From: Cytophagaceae bacterium ABcell3
GTDB taxonomy: Bacteria > Bacteroidota > Bacteroidia > Cytophagales > Cytophagaceae
Assembly (NCBI GenBank): GCA_030913385.1
Contig: CP133159.1
Span: 1,076,584-1,140,583, forward strand
DNA length: 64,000 bases
Direction of reading: 5' to 3'
Shown: in pieces, positions 53,720 to 63,113 of the stretch
Layout of the letters: the number at the start of each line of letters is the position of its first letter
How positions within the stretch are numbered: position 1 is the stretch's first letter
Notes under the pieces: generated by a model
What the model saw: only the letters and a program-made list of their open reading frames with translations
Told to the model about the DNA's origin: nothing
Databases searched by the model: none
Translations under genes and position numbers: made by a program

Positions 53720-56680
53720 TTACCTGCCTAACATTCGTTCATACCTTCTAAACGTTTCATCGTATCTGGCAGCTAAATCTGTTTCTCCATGGTTTCTCAA
53801 ACCTGTTATGAGCGTGTTGAGAACATGCAGGTTCAGATAATAGTCCCTGTTGGTATAAGGGGTGTTTTTTCTTTCCAGATAAGCCAAGTTCTCTACCGCT
53901 CTATCTCCCATTGTTTCTGTTATCTCAATTGCTTTGTCTCGTTCTCCTAGTTTTAGTAGAATTGGGACGAACGGAGGTATGGAAACATCATAAGGTATAG
54001 AGGTGTCTGGCATTACTGCGAAGCAATGGTTTATTACCTCTAAGGCCTGCTCTTTATTGTCTTCAAGCTCTAACTGTCCTGCTAGTCTTTGGAACTGAGT
54101 CCTTAAGTTTAGCGGGAACCTCAAGTGGTTTTCATCATAATACACATCAGGGTTGTCAAGCTCCCTGTAGTGGAAGTTGTTCATGAGGTTATCATGCATA
54201 ATTTCCGTATTGATCCATCCTTGAGATGCACCTGGCAGTTTTGCCGGTAGTAATCTATGGGCCATCCCTTCTAGCTGTGTATATTCCTTTAGGTTTAGGA
54301 AGTTTGCTTGAGATAGCGTCGTCGAGAAATAAATTGGCCTTTCCCAGTTGTTGGTAGAGATCATATCTAGCATGATCAAATCTTTTTTCTCCAATGTGCT
54401 TTGGTTGATTGACCAAGTCATTCTATCAACAATGAAATCCCTTAAATCTTCAGGTACAGCTTGTGCTGCCGCATCTTTGCTTACAGGCAAGAAGAACTTT
54501 CTTGAAGGGAAGGTCGTAACAGCATCGCCGCTTCTGGTCTGAGCCATTACTAAAGAGTTTCTTTGCTTTACCAGGTTAATGTACCCAGGAAGGCTGATAC
54601 CTCTATCCTTGAACCTGTCTACTTCTTGGAAATATAAAGCGTCATTAGTGCCTTGGATATAATCTTCGAACTCTAATGAAATTGGCAGTGCTTCAGATTC
54701 ATATACATCCCTTTTCATCTGGTTTATATACCAGTCGGTATTTAAAAGGCTCAAGTTACATACACGAACATCTGTACGGAAACCTTCAACTTCCTGAACG
54801 TACCATAGCGGGAACGTATCATTATCTCCCCCTGTAAATAGGATTGCGTTAGGTGCACAAGAGTTTAAAAGATTTTTGGCCGAATCTACAGAATGCCATC
54901 TGTTCGAGCGGTCATGGTCGTCCCATCCTTCTGCCATCATGATACCAGGAGCGGTCAGTCCAATGACCAGCGCAAGGGATGATGCAATAACAGGCGCTTT
55001 TAAAAGCTTGCCAATCCATTCTCTCAAAGCAAGTACTCCTAAGCCAATCCATATGGAGAATGCATAGAAAGACCCTGCAAATGTATAGTCCCGCTCACGG
55101 GGTTCTACAGGAGGCTGGTTCAGGTAGATAATAATGGCTATACCCGTAAAGAAGAAGAAGAGCATTACCACGTTTGCATCTTTATTGTGCCGCGTATAAT
55201 GGAAGACTAAACCTATCAATCCGAGAATAAGCGGTATCATAAAGAAGTTGTTCCTTGCTTTATTGACTTCCAGGTAGTGCGGTAGGTCTTTTTCAAACCA
55301 ATCTGTTGGCCCTAACCAGTCAGCATCCTGTATATCGCTTTCCCTGCCGGCAAAATTCCATAGCAGGTAACGCAGGTACATGTGATAAAGTTGGTAGTTT
55401 AAGAAGTAGCTGATATTGTCAGCGGTAGTCGGCCTTTGGCCAGGTGCCAAGTTCGCCCTTTCTTTGTACGCTTCCACATGGTGCGACTGGGTACTGTACA
55501 TACGTGGAAACAGTACCATGTGCTCTTTGTCATATATGTATTCCCTACGGTAGTCATATATAACATATCTACCCTTTTCTGAATCCTTACGGTATAGAGG
55601 CGCACCTCTTTTTACGTCAGGGTAGCCAGCAGTAAATAATGGACCTTTAATTAAAGGACGGTCTCCATACTGCTCTCTTTTCAGATAGGATACAAAGCTT
55701 AATATATTTTCAGGGTTGTTTTCATCTATCGGTGGATTATAATTCGATCTGATAGGAATAATTCCATAAGAAGCGTATCCTATAACGATGAAGGTGAAAG
55801 TTAGCAAAACTGTATTTAGAACCCTTTTTTCATGCTTGTTAGAATATATAATTCCATATGTTAGCAACGCTATAAATATGATGGAAAAGATAATAATCCC
55901 AGTCCCAAAAGGCGTGCCTAGTGTATTAACAAAAAACAACTCAAAGCTACCTGCCAGAGAAGGTAATCCTACAATAATACCGGACATAATCACACCAATG
56001 ATTACAGCGCCGACTACAAAGGTAAGAACCACTCCCTGCTTGCTTACTTTATACTTTTTAAAGTAATACACAAAAGCAATTGCTGGTATAGCAAGTAGGT
56101 TTAGCAAGTGAACACCAATAGAAAGTCCTACTGCATAACCAATAAAAATAAGCCATCTGTCAGAACCAGGCTCATCTGCACGTGATTCCCATTTTAAAAT
56201 AGCCCAAAAAACCAAAGCGGTAAAGAAAGAAGACATGGCATATACCTCAGCCTCCACAGCCGAAAACCAAAATGAATCAGAAAAGGTAAATGCAAGTGCT
56301 CCTACAGCACCACTGCCTAAAATTGCTATTTGTTGTCCTAGGCTAGGAGTTTCATTATTAGTAAGAACAAGTTTCTTAGCCAACATGGTAATGGTCCAGA
56401 ACAAGAACAGTATTGTGGCTGCACTGGTAATTACTGATACCATATTAATGTATAAGGCCACTTTTTCTAAATCTGAAGTAAATAAAGAAAAGAACCTACC
56501 TATTAATAGATATAGAGGTGCGCCTGGCGGGTGGGGCACTTGTAATTTGTATGCTGCTGCAATAAATTCACCGGCATCCCAGAAGCTCGCTGTTGGTTCA
56601 ACCGTAAGTGTGTAAACAATGGCTGCGAATAAAAACACAATCCAGCCTGTGATGTTGTTTAGTTTTTGGTATTCAAGCAT
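53720..56680 (-). CDS. GT117/DUF2723 membrane protein
   Basis: 986 residues with about 12 membrane helices in the first 600, including IVFLFAAIVYTLTV. The N-terminal motif SFWDAGEFIAAAYKLQ carries the catalytic acidic pair of GT-C fold enzymes; HPPGAPLYLLIGRFF follows. The C-terminal about 300 residues are soluble and repeat-helical (YHMYLRYLLWNFAG, ICNLSLLNTDWYINQMKR-type, here VCNLSLLNTDWYINQMKRD). This is the DUF2723 family, now GT117, typical of Bacteroidota, proposed to glycosylate proteins or lipids at the membrane. Substrate unknown. Confidence 0.9.
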   Translation of the reverse strand: MLEYQKLNNITGWIVFLFAAIVYTLTVEPTASFWDAGEFIAAAYKLQVPHPPGAPLYLLIGRFFSLFTSDLEKVALYINMVSVITSAATILFLFWTITMLAKKLVLTNNETPSLGQQIAILGSGAVGALAFTFSDSFWFSAVEAEVYAMSSFFTALVFWAILKWESRADEPGSDRWLIFIGYAVGLSIGVHLLNLLAIPAIAFVYYFKKYKVSKQGVVLTFVVGAVIIGVIMSGIIVGLPSLAGSFELFFVNTLGTPFGTGIIIFSIIFIALLTYGIIYSNKHEKRVLNTVLLTFTFIVIGYASYGIIPIRSNYNPPIDENNPENILSFVSYLKREQYGDRPLIKGPLFTAGYPDVKRGAPLYRKDSEKGRYVIYDYRREYIYDKEHMVLFPRMYSTQSHHVEAYKERANLAPGQRPTTADNISYFLNYQLYHMYLRYLLWNFAGRESDIQDADWLGPTDWFEKDLPHYLEVNKARNNFFMIPLILGLIGLVFHYTRHNKDANVVMLFFFFTGIAIIIYLNQPPVEPRERDYTFAGSFYAFSIWIGLGVLALREWIGKLLKAPVIASSLALVIGLTAPGIMMAEGWDDHDRSNRWHSVDSAKNLLNSCAPNAILFTGGDNDTFPLWYVQEVEGFRTDVRVCNLSLLNTDWYINQMKRDVYESEALPISLEFEDYIQGTNDALYFQEVDRFKDRGISLPGYINLVKQRNSLVMAQTRSGDAVTTFPSRKFFLPVSKDAAAQAVPEDLRDFIVDRMTWSINQSTLEKKDLIMLDMISTNNWERPIYFSTTLSQANFLNLKEYTQLEGMAHRLLPAKLPGASQGWINTEIMHDNLMNNFHYRELDNPDVYYDENHLRFPLNLRTQFQRLAGQLELEDNKEQALEVINHCFAVMPDTSIPYDVSIPPFVPILLKLGERDKAIEITETMGDRAVENLAYLERKNTPYTNRDYYLNLHVLNTLITGLRNHGETDLAARYDETFRRYERMLGR

Positions 56681-56783
56681 ATTTTATGGAAAAACTATAT
56701 TTTGGGCGAAAATAGTAAAAATTAATTTAATAGTCTTAACCTGAATGTAACAGAAGTTTTAAGGAAAAAATTCAGAGGGGAAT

Positions 56784-56811
56784 AAAAAAAGAAGAAGCAT
56801 TGGCTTCTTCT
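56784..56811 (-). terminator. Terminator after the minimal sorting-domain gene
   Basis: AGAAGAAGC / GCTTCTTCT with a CAAT-type loop followed by TTTTTTT on the minus strand, 9 bases beyond the stop. Confidence 0.8.
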
Positions 56812-56820
56812 GATAAGTAA

Positions 56821-57180
56821 TTATTTAGTTCTGAAAAGTTTCTTAGTTTCGATAATACCTTTATCGGAGTATACACTGCAGAAGTAGATGCCAGGTTTGA
56901 TATTGCTGGAGTCAAGTGTGTAGTTATTTATTCCACCAGAGAAATCTATCCATGCAACTTCTTTGCCTATCAAATCTACAATGCGTATCCCTGTTATTTT
57001 TTTACCCCCAGGAGTGACCTTTATATTGAGCTGGTCTTCAAACGGATTGGGAGAAAGCACCATTTCAAACTTCTGCTCTCCACCTTCCCACTTCATGGCC
57101 ATTTCACCATCGTTGGTGTCTTGGCTGAAAACTGGTGTTATGAGCAAAATACTGAATATTATTAGTACAAGTTTTTTCAT
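56821..57180 (-). CDS. Minimal T9SS sorting-domain protein
   Basis: 119 residues: a Sec signal (LVLIIFSILLITPVFSQD), about 20 residues of linker, then a full type A sorting domain (VLSPNPFEDQLNIKV ... IRIVDLIGKEVAWIDF ... NIKPGIYFCSVYSDKG ... KKLF). There is almost no passenger, so the mature product would be only a linker once the signal is removed. The reading frame, RBS region and terminator look intact, so I treat it as a real gene. Confidence 0.85.
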   Translation of the reverse strand: MKKLVLIIFSILLITPVFSQDTNDGEMAMKWEGGEQKFEMVLSPNPFEDQLNIKVTPGGKKITGIRIVDLIGKEVAWIDFSGGINNYTLDSSNIKPGIYFCSVYSDKGIIETKKLFRTK

Positions 57181-57361
57181 ATAGTATTATTTCAGGATAC
57201 TAATTTAAGTAATTAATATTAAAAATCATGCCAGATGCTATTAAAAAAGTATTAAAAATACTCTGATTCCCAAAACAATAATATATTTGAGTTGGTTCCA
57301 TTTTATTTTTCGATGACCTAAAGAAGCTCCCCGAAACCTTATTATCTGATCCCAGCTTATG

Positions 57362-58900
57362 TCAACCTGCCCAGTTTTCCCTGTCCAAGCTTCTGTATTG
57401 GATTGCCTCTGCCAGATGCTCTATTTTTATTTCTTTGCTGTCTGCAAGGTCTGCGATGGTTCTGGCTACTTTTAATATCCTGTCATAAGCCCGTGCAGAC
57501 AAGCCTAACCTTTCCATTGCGGTTTTTAGTAATGTTTTCCCTGCATCGTTGACTTGGCATAATTCTTTGACCATTTGTGGGGGCATCATCGAATTTGAAT
57601 ATATCCCTTTGTTGTCTTTAAACCTGGCAGACTGAACCTCTCTGGCTTTCATTACCCTTTCACGTATGGATTTGCTAGGTTCAGCTTTTCTATTAGCTGT
57701 AATTTCTTCAAAAGAAACCGGGGTCACCTCTACATGCAGGTCTATACGGTCTAGCAGTGGACCGCTTACTTTGTTGAGGTACCTTTGTACCACTCCTGGA
57801 CCGCAGACACACTCTTTTTCGGGGTGGTTGTAAAAACCACAAGGGCATGGGTTCATGCTGGCGACCAACATGAAATTGGAAGGGAAGTCTACAGTCAGCC
57901 TTGCGCGGCTTATGGTTACTTTCCTTTCCTCTAGTGGCTGTCTCATTACTTCCAATACTGTCCTTTTGAACTCAGGCAGTTCGTCAAGAAATAGTACGCC
58001 ATTGTGGGCTAGGGAAATTTCTCCAGGTTGGGGTATGCCTCCACCGCCTACCAATGCGACATCGCTAATGGTATGGTGGGGAGCCCTAAAGGGGCGCTGT
58101 GAGATTAATGAAGCTGCTTTGTCTAAGCGGCCAGCTACAGAATGTATTTTCGTGGTTTCTAGTGCTTCTTGCAATGAAAGCGGGGGAAGGATGGAGGGTA
58201 TCCTTTTAGCGAGCATAGTCTTACCTGCTCCTGGAGGACCTATCATTATTACATTATGGCCACCTGCAGCTGCTATTTCCAGTGCTCTCTTAATGTTTTC
58301 CTGTCCTTGTACATTGGAGAAGTCCGCTTCATAGCTTTCTAAACTGCTGTAGAAAATATCTCTAGTGTCAGAAACGTAAGGGGTAAGCGTACCTTGGCCA
58401 TTAAAGAAATCAACGGCTTCTTGTATATGCTCTACGCCTAATACGTCGAGGTTATTGACAATAGCGGCTTCTGCTTCATTTTCTTTGGGAAGTATAAATC
58501 CTTTGTATTTATGCTTTCTAGCCTCTATAGCTATGGGCAACACACCTTTGACCGGTCTTACATGTCCGTCTAAGGAAAGTTCGCCCATGATAACATATTG
58601 ATCAAGTTTGTCTCCGCACATTTGGTCAGACGCTGATAATATGCCCAATGCAATAGGCAAGTCGTATGCGGTGCCTTCTTTGCGAATATCTGCGGGAGCC
58701 AGGTTGACCACAATCTTTTGCCGGGGCATTCTATAGCCCAAATGTTTTATGGCAGATTCTACTCTTTGTTCGCTTTCTTTGACGGCACTGTCGGGCAGTC
58801 CCACCATGTGAAATTTAGTTCCCTGTCCGACCACAGTTTCTATGGTCACCATAAAGGCATTTACTCCGTAAACCGCACTTCCAAATGTTTTTGCAACCAT
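57362..58900 (-). CDS. YifB/ComM family AAA+ ATPase
   Basis: 512 residues: an N-terminal Lon-like protease fold (AVYGVNAFMVTIETVVGQG, VVNLAPADIRKEGTAYDLP), then a Mg-chelatase-like AAA+ domain with Walker A MIGPPGAGKTMLA, Walker B GVLFLDELPEF, sensor motif MNPCPCGFYNHPEKECVCG (four-Cys zinc-like insert) and the C-terminal lid YDRILKVARTIADL. In naturally transforming bacteria ComM is a branch-migration helicase that promotes integration of DNA. Its ATG overlaps the gmhA TGA by one base. Confidence 0.93.
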   Translation of the reverse strand: MVAKTFGSAVYGVNAFMVTIETVVGQGTKFHMVGLPDSAVKESEQRVESAIKHLGYRMPRQKIVVNLAPADIRKEGTAYDLPIALGILSASDQMCGDKLDQYVIMGELSLDGHVRPVKGVLPIAIEARKHKYKGFILPKENEAEAAIVNNLDVLGVEHIQEAVDFFNGQGTLTPYVSDTRDIFYSSLESYEADFSNVQGQENIKRALEIAAAGGHNVIMIGPPGAGKTMLAKRIPSILPPLSLQEALETTKIHSVAGRLDKAASLISQRPFRAPHHTISDVALVGGGGIPQPGEISLAHNGVLFLDELPEFKRTVLEVMRQPLEERKVTISRARLTVDFPSNFMLVASMNPCPCGFYNHPEKECVCGPGVVQRYLNKVSGPLLDRIDLHVEVTPVSFEEITANRKAEPSKSIRERVMKAREVQSARFKDNKGIYSNSMMPPQMVKELCQVNDAGKTLLKTAMERLGLSARAYDRILKVARTIADLADSKEIKIEHLAEAIQYRSLDRENWAG

Positions 58901-59478
58901 CAGGTAAGATGTTTTTCTAACAATAAAATAATAATATGTATAATTTTAATGTGTACTTCCTGAATTCTGTCGGCATAGCCGTCATAAGGTACTTTAATGG
59001 TTATATCTGAAATGTCAGACAATTTTCCTCCAGTTCGCCCACTGAGCCCGATAACTTTCATTGAAGCTTTTTGGGCTTGCTCTGCGGCTTTTAGTACATT
59101 GGCAGAGTTGCCGCTGGTACTTATTGCCAGAAGTACGTCTCTCGGGTTTCCTAGTGCTTGGACATATCTCGAAAAAACATGCTCAAAACCATAGTCATTG
59201 GCCGTGCAGGTAATATGCCCTTGGTCTGAAATGCTTATGGCTGGAATCGGTTTTCTGTTTTCCCTATACCTTCCGGTAAGCTCTTCGGCAAAATGCATCG
59301 CGTCGCAGGCAGACCCGCCATTTCCACAAGAGATTACTTTACCCCCTGATTTAATAGCTTCTACCATTATTTTTACCGCTTGTTCTATCGCTGCAATGCT
59401 TTGTGGATCGTTTTTAAAATCCTCAAGAACTTTGGCAGCAACGGTCAATTCTTTATCGATAATATTGGTTAGGCTCAT
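58900..59478 (-). CDS. gmhA: D-sedoheptulose-7-phosphate isomerase (SIS domain)
   Basis: 192 residues from ATG 59478 (MSLTNIIDKEL); five extra residues upstream are possible. The SIS fold shows ISCGNGGSACDAMHFAEELTGRY (active-site and phosphate-binding Ser), LAISTSGNSANVLKAAEQA and VIGLSGRTGGKL; the C-terminal EVHIKIIHIIILLLE closes the family. It makes the first heptose precursor of LPS core. The pair with yifB is by position only. Confidence 0.9.
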   Translation of the reverse strand: MSLTNIIDKELTVAAKVLEDFKNDPQSIAAIEQAVKIMVEAIKSGGKVISCGNGGSACDAMHFAEELTGRYRENRKPIPAISISDQGHITCTANDYGFEHVFSRYVQALGNPRDVLLAISTSGNSANVLKAAEQAQKASMKVIGLSGRTGGKLSDISDITIKVPYDGYADRIQEVHIKIIHIIILLLEKHLT

Positions 59479-59761
59479 TACTAAGTTTAACAAATGTAAG
59501 ATTAATAAAAACAGTAGAAAAAGTAAACAAATAACTTATAAATCAATCATATCTGAACAGATTGTATGGTGCATTATGGGTGAATGATGACAACTTTGGC
59601 GTACGGCTGTCAAATCAAGTGTGCCTTAAGCAATTCTTTGGTGCTGCTTAGATTACACTTGCCCGTCCTGATCGCATTCTATCCTATTTGTCATGTTCAG
59701 TTTTCAAGAACTAGTTTTCTGTGCCTTCTTAACTATAATGGTTAATATAGTGCAATAAAAC

Positions 59762-59786
59762 AAAAAGCCCGGAGGTTGTCCGGGCT
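59762..59786 (-). terminator. Terminator for the psd-side operon
   Basis: Minus strand: AGCCCGGA-CAACC-TCCGGGCT then TTTTTG; a perfect 8-bp GC-rich stem, just beyond MITE copy C. Confidence 0.85.
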
Positions 59787-59812
59787 CAGCAAATTTATTT
59801 AAAATATGTTTA

Positions 59813-59896
59813 ACCTGAAATGTGCAATAGCACTTTCTATTACGTAGCAAATAACCTCAAATGGTTAATTTGCTCCTCGAATCTATCGCACCAGGT
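59813..59896. repeat. MITE family 2, short copy C (84 bp)
   Basis: Left ACCTGAAATGTGCAATAG, right (reverse complement) ACCTGGTGCGATAG; inner stem GCAAATAACC / GGTTAATTTGC. The word TTCTATTACGTAGCAAATAACCTCAAAT-like start (59835 on) matches copies A and B. It ends exactly at the stop codon of the acidic 100-residue gene. Confidence 0.7.
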
Positions 59897-60199
59897 TTAA
59901 TAATAGTCTTTTTCTTCGTCATCATCATTCCAGGAAGCATCATTAAAGTCATCGTCACTTTGCCACTCTTCACTGGCAAACATTGCATCATCATCTTCTT
60001 CCTCGGTCCATACCTCCTTAAATTCAGAGCGGAAGTCCAATTCGTCTTCCTCTGCTTCCAGGTCTTTCACGATTTGTGCGGTTAGACCTGTTCTTTCTAA
60101 GGCATTTTTTTTGGACAAACCAGCATCCAAAAGCGTTTTGTATGCCTCAAAGCTTGCGTAAAGCTGTTCGTCGTCCAGGTCATCAAACTCGTCTTTCAT
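59897..60199 (-). CDS. Small highly acidic hypothetical protein
   Basis: 100 residues, no signal peptide. The first 50 (DDEQLYASFEAYKTLLDAGL, ERTGLTAQIVKDLEAEEDE) form a helix-turn-like segment similar to a small regulatory fold; the C-terminal half is a run of Asp/Glu/Trp (EEWQSDDDFNDASWNDDDEE). No family recognised. It is the last gene of a run after psd with a 71-bp gap; the stop is the first base of MITE copy C's neighbour. Confidence 0.65.
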   Translation of the reverse strand: MKDEFDDLDDEQLYASFEAYKTLLDAGLSKKNALERTGLTAQIVKDLEAEEDELDFRSEFKEVWTEEEDDDAMFASEEWQSDDDFNDASWNDDDEEKDYY

Positions 60200-60270
60200 A
60201 AATTTCCTAAGTTCATTAGCTTGTTTCTTGAACTATATACAGGAAATTTTAAATTAATGTTCTGTTTCTC

Positions 60271-60945
60271 TCAAATATTTTTTTCTTCTTCGAATTCGGC
60301 GATTACAGTTTCGCCGCCCCTGGTTTTTTGTCCTATATTTACCTTGATTTTGGCGTCTAATGGAAGCAGTAAGTCTACCCTCGACCCAAACTTTATAAAT
60401 CCTAGTTCCTCACCTTGTTTTACCTCTTCACCCGCTTTTAGATACCACACGATTCTTTTGGCTAATGCGCCTGCAATTTGTCTGATAAGCACTGATTTGT
60501 TGCCTTTCCCTTGAACAACAATGGTGGTTCGCTCATTTTCTGTGCTCGACTTCGGGTGCCATGCCACTAAGTACTTACCAGCATGGTATTTGAAATAGGA
60601 AACCACCCCTGAAATAGGGTTTCTGTTAATATGTACATTGATAGGAGACATGAAAATAGAAACTTGTCTTCTCTTTTCGTTAAAAAACTCAGGTTCGTCT
60701 ACCTCTTCTATTACTACCACTTTGCCATCGGCGGGGGCAATCACATGATTCTCGTTAATAACTGTTCTTCTTTTGGGGCTTCTAAAGAACTGTAGTATAA
60801 GTAAGTAAATAAAAACACATACAATAATGGATATTGTCTGTAAATGATTGCTATCGGGAAATACGTAAAAAACGATAACAATAAAAATTGCTAATATAAC
60901 AAATAACCAAGTGAGGATTTTAAATCCTTCTTTATGTATAACCAT
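60271..60945 (-). CDS. psd: Phosphatidylserine decarboxylase (short form)
   Basis: 224 residues. Two membrane helices at the N-terminus (ILTWLFVILAIFIVIVFYVF and SIIVCVFIYLLILQFF) precede the catalytic part. The PSD signatures are IFMSPINVHINRNPISGVV and the cleavage site LGFIKFGSRVDLLLP, where the Gly-Ser bond is cut to leave the pyruvoyl group. It makes phosphatidylethanolamine. cdsA is 199 bp upstream; a PS synthase is not seen between them. Confidence 0.95.
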   Translation of the reverse strand: MVIHKEGFKILTWLFVILAIFIVIVFYVFPDSNHLQTISIIVCVFIYLLILQFFRSPKRRTVINENHVIAPADGKVVVIEEVDEPEFFNEKRRQVSIFMSPINVHINRNPISGVVSYFKYHAGKYLVAWHPKSSTENERTTIVVQGKGNKSVLIRQIAGALAKRIVWYLKAGEEVKQGEELGFIKFGSRVDLLLPLDAKIKVNIGQKTRGGETVIAEFEEEKNI

Positions 60946-61144
60946 TAGTATTCTTAATTTCCGACAAATATAATTTAAATTGACAAATTCTTATTTTTTT
61001 TGTAATAAGTTTTTATGTTTTTTCTTTTTTTAAGACCACCCTGCCAAACGAACTAATAAGCAATGAGTGCTATTTATCTGTAAATATTTTTTCTTAAAAA
61101 TAATAGTAGCTAACCTTTTCATGTATAGAAGGTTGTGTTTTTTG

Positions 61145-61975
61145 TTAAAAAAGGATTTTGAAATAGGCTGCTATAAATGGAGAGGCTATAAGCAAGCTGT
61201 CAAACCTGTCCAAAAAGCCGCCGTGTCCTGGAATCAGCGCCCCAGAATCCTTGATGTCAAGGCTTCTTTTAAGCAGGGATTCTACCAAGTCGCCGAAACT
61301 TCCAAAAACCATGATGATCAAGGCCAAAAATACCCAGTTAAGTGGAGAGAGCGTAGTAAAAAAAGTCGATAATACCAGTGCTGTTGCTACACTTAATATT
61401 GCGCCACCAATACTTCCTTCCCAGGTTTTTTTTGGAGAAATACGTTCAAATAATTTGTTTTTCCCAAAAGCGCGGCCTGCAATATATGCTCCTGTGTCTG
61501 TGGCCCAAATGATTAGAAGGACTGATAGTATGTGGCCATAGTTGTACGTGCCGGTGCTAAATGCCGGAATGGATAGCATGGCCAAAGGAAATGCTATATA
61601 AATGATGCCTAAAAAAGTAAAGGCTATATTGTGGAACGGTTTATCGTGTTTTGTGAAAAGTTCCATGATAAACAGTAAAAAGAATATGGGGATAATCATG
61701 TAAAAGGTTCTTGCATGCAGTAACCCATATTCTATGAAAAAAACGATTGTAAATATAAACAGTCCCAAAGCTGTTCCATAAATACGGTTTGGCTTTAGGC
61801 CAGAAGACTCCATCATTTTGTAGAATTCCTGCAATGCAATAACACAGATTGCTGCAAACAAAAAGAAAAATGTCCATTCGTTGAGGACAATTAAAAGGAC
61901 AATTGTAGCGGCACCAACTAGTCCGGCCAATATTCTTTGGTGAAGATTGCTTTTACTACTCAAATTTAATTTCAT
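61145..61975 (-). CDS. cdsA: Phosphatidate cytidylyltransferase
   Basis: 276 residues with about eight membrane helices, making CDP-diacylglycerol, the branch point of phospholipids. The signature near the end is KDSGALIPGHGGFLDRFDSL (metal ligands Asp), preceded by ATDTGAYIAGRAFGKNKLFE and ISPKKTWEGSIGG. Start ATG 61975 overlaps the DUF2007 gene by 20 bp. Confidence 0.96.
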   Translation of the reverse strand: MKLNLSSKSNLHQRILAGLVGAATIVLLIVLNEWTFFFLFAAICVIALQEFYKMMESSGLKPNRIYGTALGLFIFTIVFFIEYGLLHARTFYMIIPIFFLLFIMELFTKHDKPFHNIAFTFLGIIYIAFPLAMLSIPAFSTGTYNYGHILSVLLIIWATDTGAYIAGRAFGKNKLFERISPKKTWEGSIGGAILSVATALVLSTFFTTLSPLNWVFLALIIMVFGSFGDLVESLLKRSLDIKDSGALIPGHGGFLDRFDSLLIASPFIAAYFKILF

Positions 61976-62162
61976 CTTCTATAATCTTTAGCGCCTTTAT
62001 GACATTGTCTCTGGTTACATGAATTTCAAACTCACCAAAATGATAAGAACTGTCTTTTTTGTTAATAATTACTGCTTCTATTTGATTGTCTGCCAACACA
62101 TCCTTAACCAATTCTGCCCTATGGTGTTTGTCTGTGGAATAAACTTTCTGCCAATTAATCAT
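61956..62162 (-). CDS. DUF2007-type small protein
   Basis: 68 residues: NWQKVYSTDKHHRAELVKDV, ADNQIEAVIINKKDSSY, then FEIHVTRDNVIKALKII. This is the putative signal-transducing DUF2007 fold, which has an alpha/beta sandwich like a ferredoxin fold. It overlaps cdsA by 20 bp and the CPBP gene by 8 bp, so it is co-translated with them. Confidence 0.85.
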   Translation of the reverse strand: MINWQKVYSTDKHHRAELVKDVLADNQIEAVIINKKDSSYHFGEFEIHVTRDNVIKALKIIEDEIKFE

Positions 62163-63075
62163 GCTCTTGGTTTTTTATTGCTAATGATAAACGTTGATAT
62201 GCTACTATAAGCATAACAGACACAAGAGTAAGGATAAATGTTAAAGCCGGAGCGGTTTCAGTTTCTTCAGGAGTACCTGTAATTCTGGCATAGCTCATAA
62301 TGGCAAAGGTAAAGCTATTATTGATAAAATGTATAATAATAGGGATCCAGAGGTTCCCAGACCAGTAATACAGATAACCAAATAATGCACCTAACGCTAC
62401 CCTCGGCAAAAAACCTTGGAACTGAAAGTGGATAATGCTGAATAAAATAGCTGTGACCCAAATGGCAATGTGTGGGTTTACAATGCTCCGCATTTCATTT
62501 TGGATAATACCTCTAAAAAGGAGCTCTTCTCCAATGCCTGGTAGGATGGCTACTACGAGAAGGATTGGAAAAATCTCGTAAAAGTCTTCAAAATATATAA
62601 GGATTCGGGTTAGTTTTTCTGCTCGTTCATCCAATTGCTCAAACGCTTCCTGTATTTGTGGCACAGGAAACCTCCATTGCTGGTTCCATTCTACTAGATA
62701 GGATATGAAAGGCATGGCGGTAAAAAATATAGCTACTGCCAATACTAAGAAATAAGAGAACCTTGGTGTTTGAAATTGAAGGGTCGGCCGCAAGTCTTTT
62801 TGTATATAAATTATATACAGTAAGGGCAAAAGCAGAAAGGTTGAAAAAGCACTTGCCCCCTGCATGATAAGCAGTAGGTTTCTTTGTCGCTGTTCATCAT
62901 CGGTAATTGCTAAAATATCTTCAAGTTCAGCAATAGGTTCGCCTGTTAGCAGGGTTACTAACCCTCTGGTTATGAATGCGCCTACAATTAGAAATCCGAA
63001 GAGCCGAAGCAGTATGCCCGCAAATTTCAGAACTTTTAAAGGTCCAGGTATGTCTTCTGTATGTCTGTTTTCCAT
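62155..63075 (-). CDS. CPBP-family intramembrane metalloprotease
   Basis: 306 residues, eight or so membrane helices. The CAAX/ABI protease motifs are present: PGIGEELLFRGIIQNEM (EExxxR), AILFSIIHFQFQGFLPRV (FxxxH), and the C-terminal HFINNSFTFAIM (HxxxN/D). I start at ATG 63075 (MENRHTEDIPGP); 26 residues upstream in frame are probably leader. Substrate unknown. First gene of the cdsA group. Confidence 0.88.
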   Translation of the reverse strand: MENRHTEDIPGPLKVLKFAGILLRLFGFLIVGAFITRGLVTLLTGEPIAELEDILAITDDEQRQRNLLLIMQGASAFSTFLLLPLLYIIYIQKDLRPTLQFQTPRFSYFLVLAVAIFFTAMPFISYLVEWNQQWRFPVPQIQEAFEQLDERAEKLTRILIYFEDFYEIFPILLVVAILPGIGEELLFRGIIQNEMRSIVNPHIAIWVTAILFSIIHFQFQGFLPRVALGALFGYLYYWSGNLWIPIIIHFINNSFTFAIMSYARITGTPEETETAPALTFILTLVSVMLIVAYQRLSLAIKNQEHD

Positions 63076-63113
63076 AAAAGTTGTAAATTTACTGTAAATA
63101 TTGATAATTAAAA

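Larger units (their letters stand above)
59479..59896. other. 418-bp gap with nested hairpins
   Basis: There is no ORF. A structured inverted repeat at 59616-59661 pairs CAAGTGT and TAAGCA with TGCTTA and ACACTTG around a 4x4 internal loop. A terminator occupies 59762-59786 and MITE copy C 59813-59896. The stretch 59662-59760 shows nothing clear. Confidence 0.6.

Noticed and set aside
56730-56755. Extra end of MITE family 2 (TTAACCTGAATG)
   Set aside because: Only a single end is visible and no partner lies within 300 bp.
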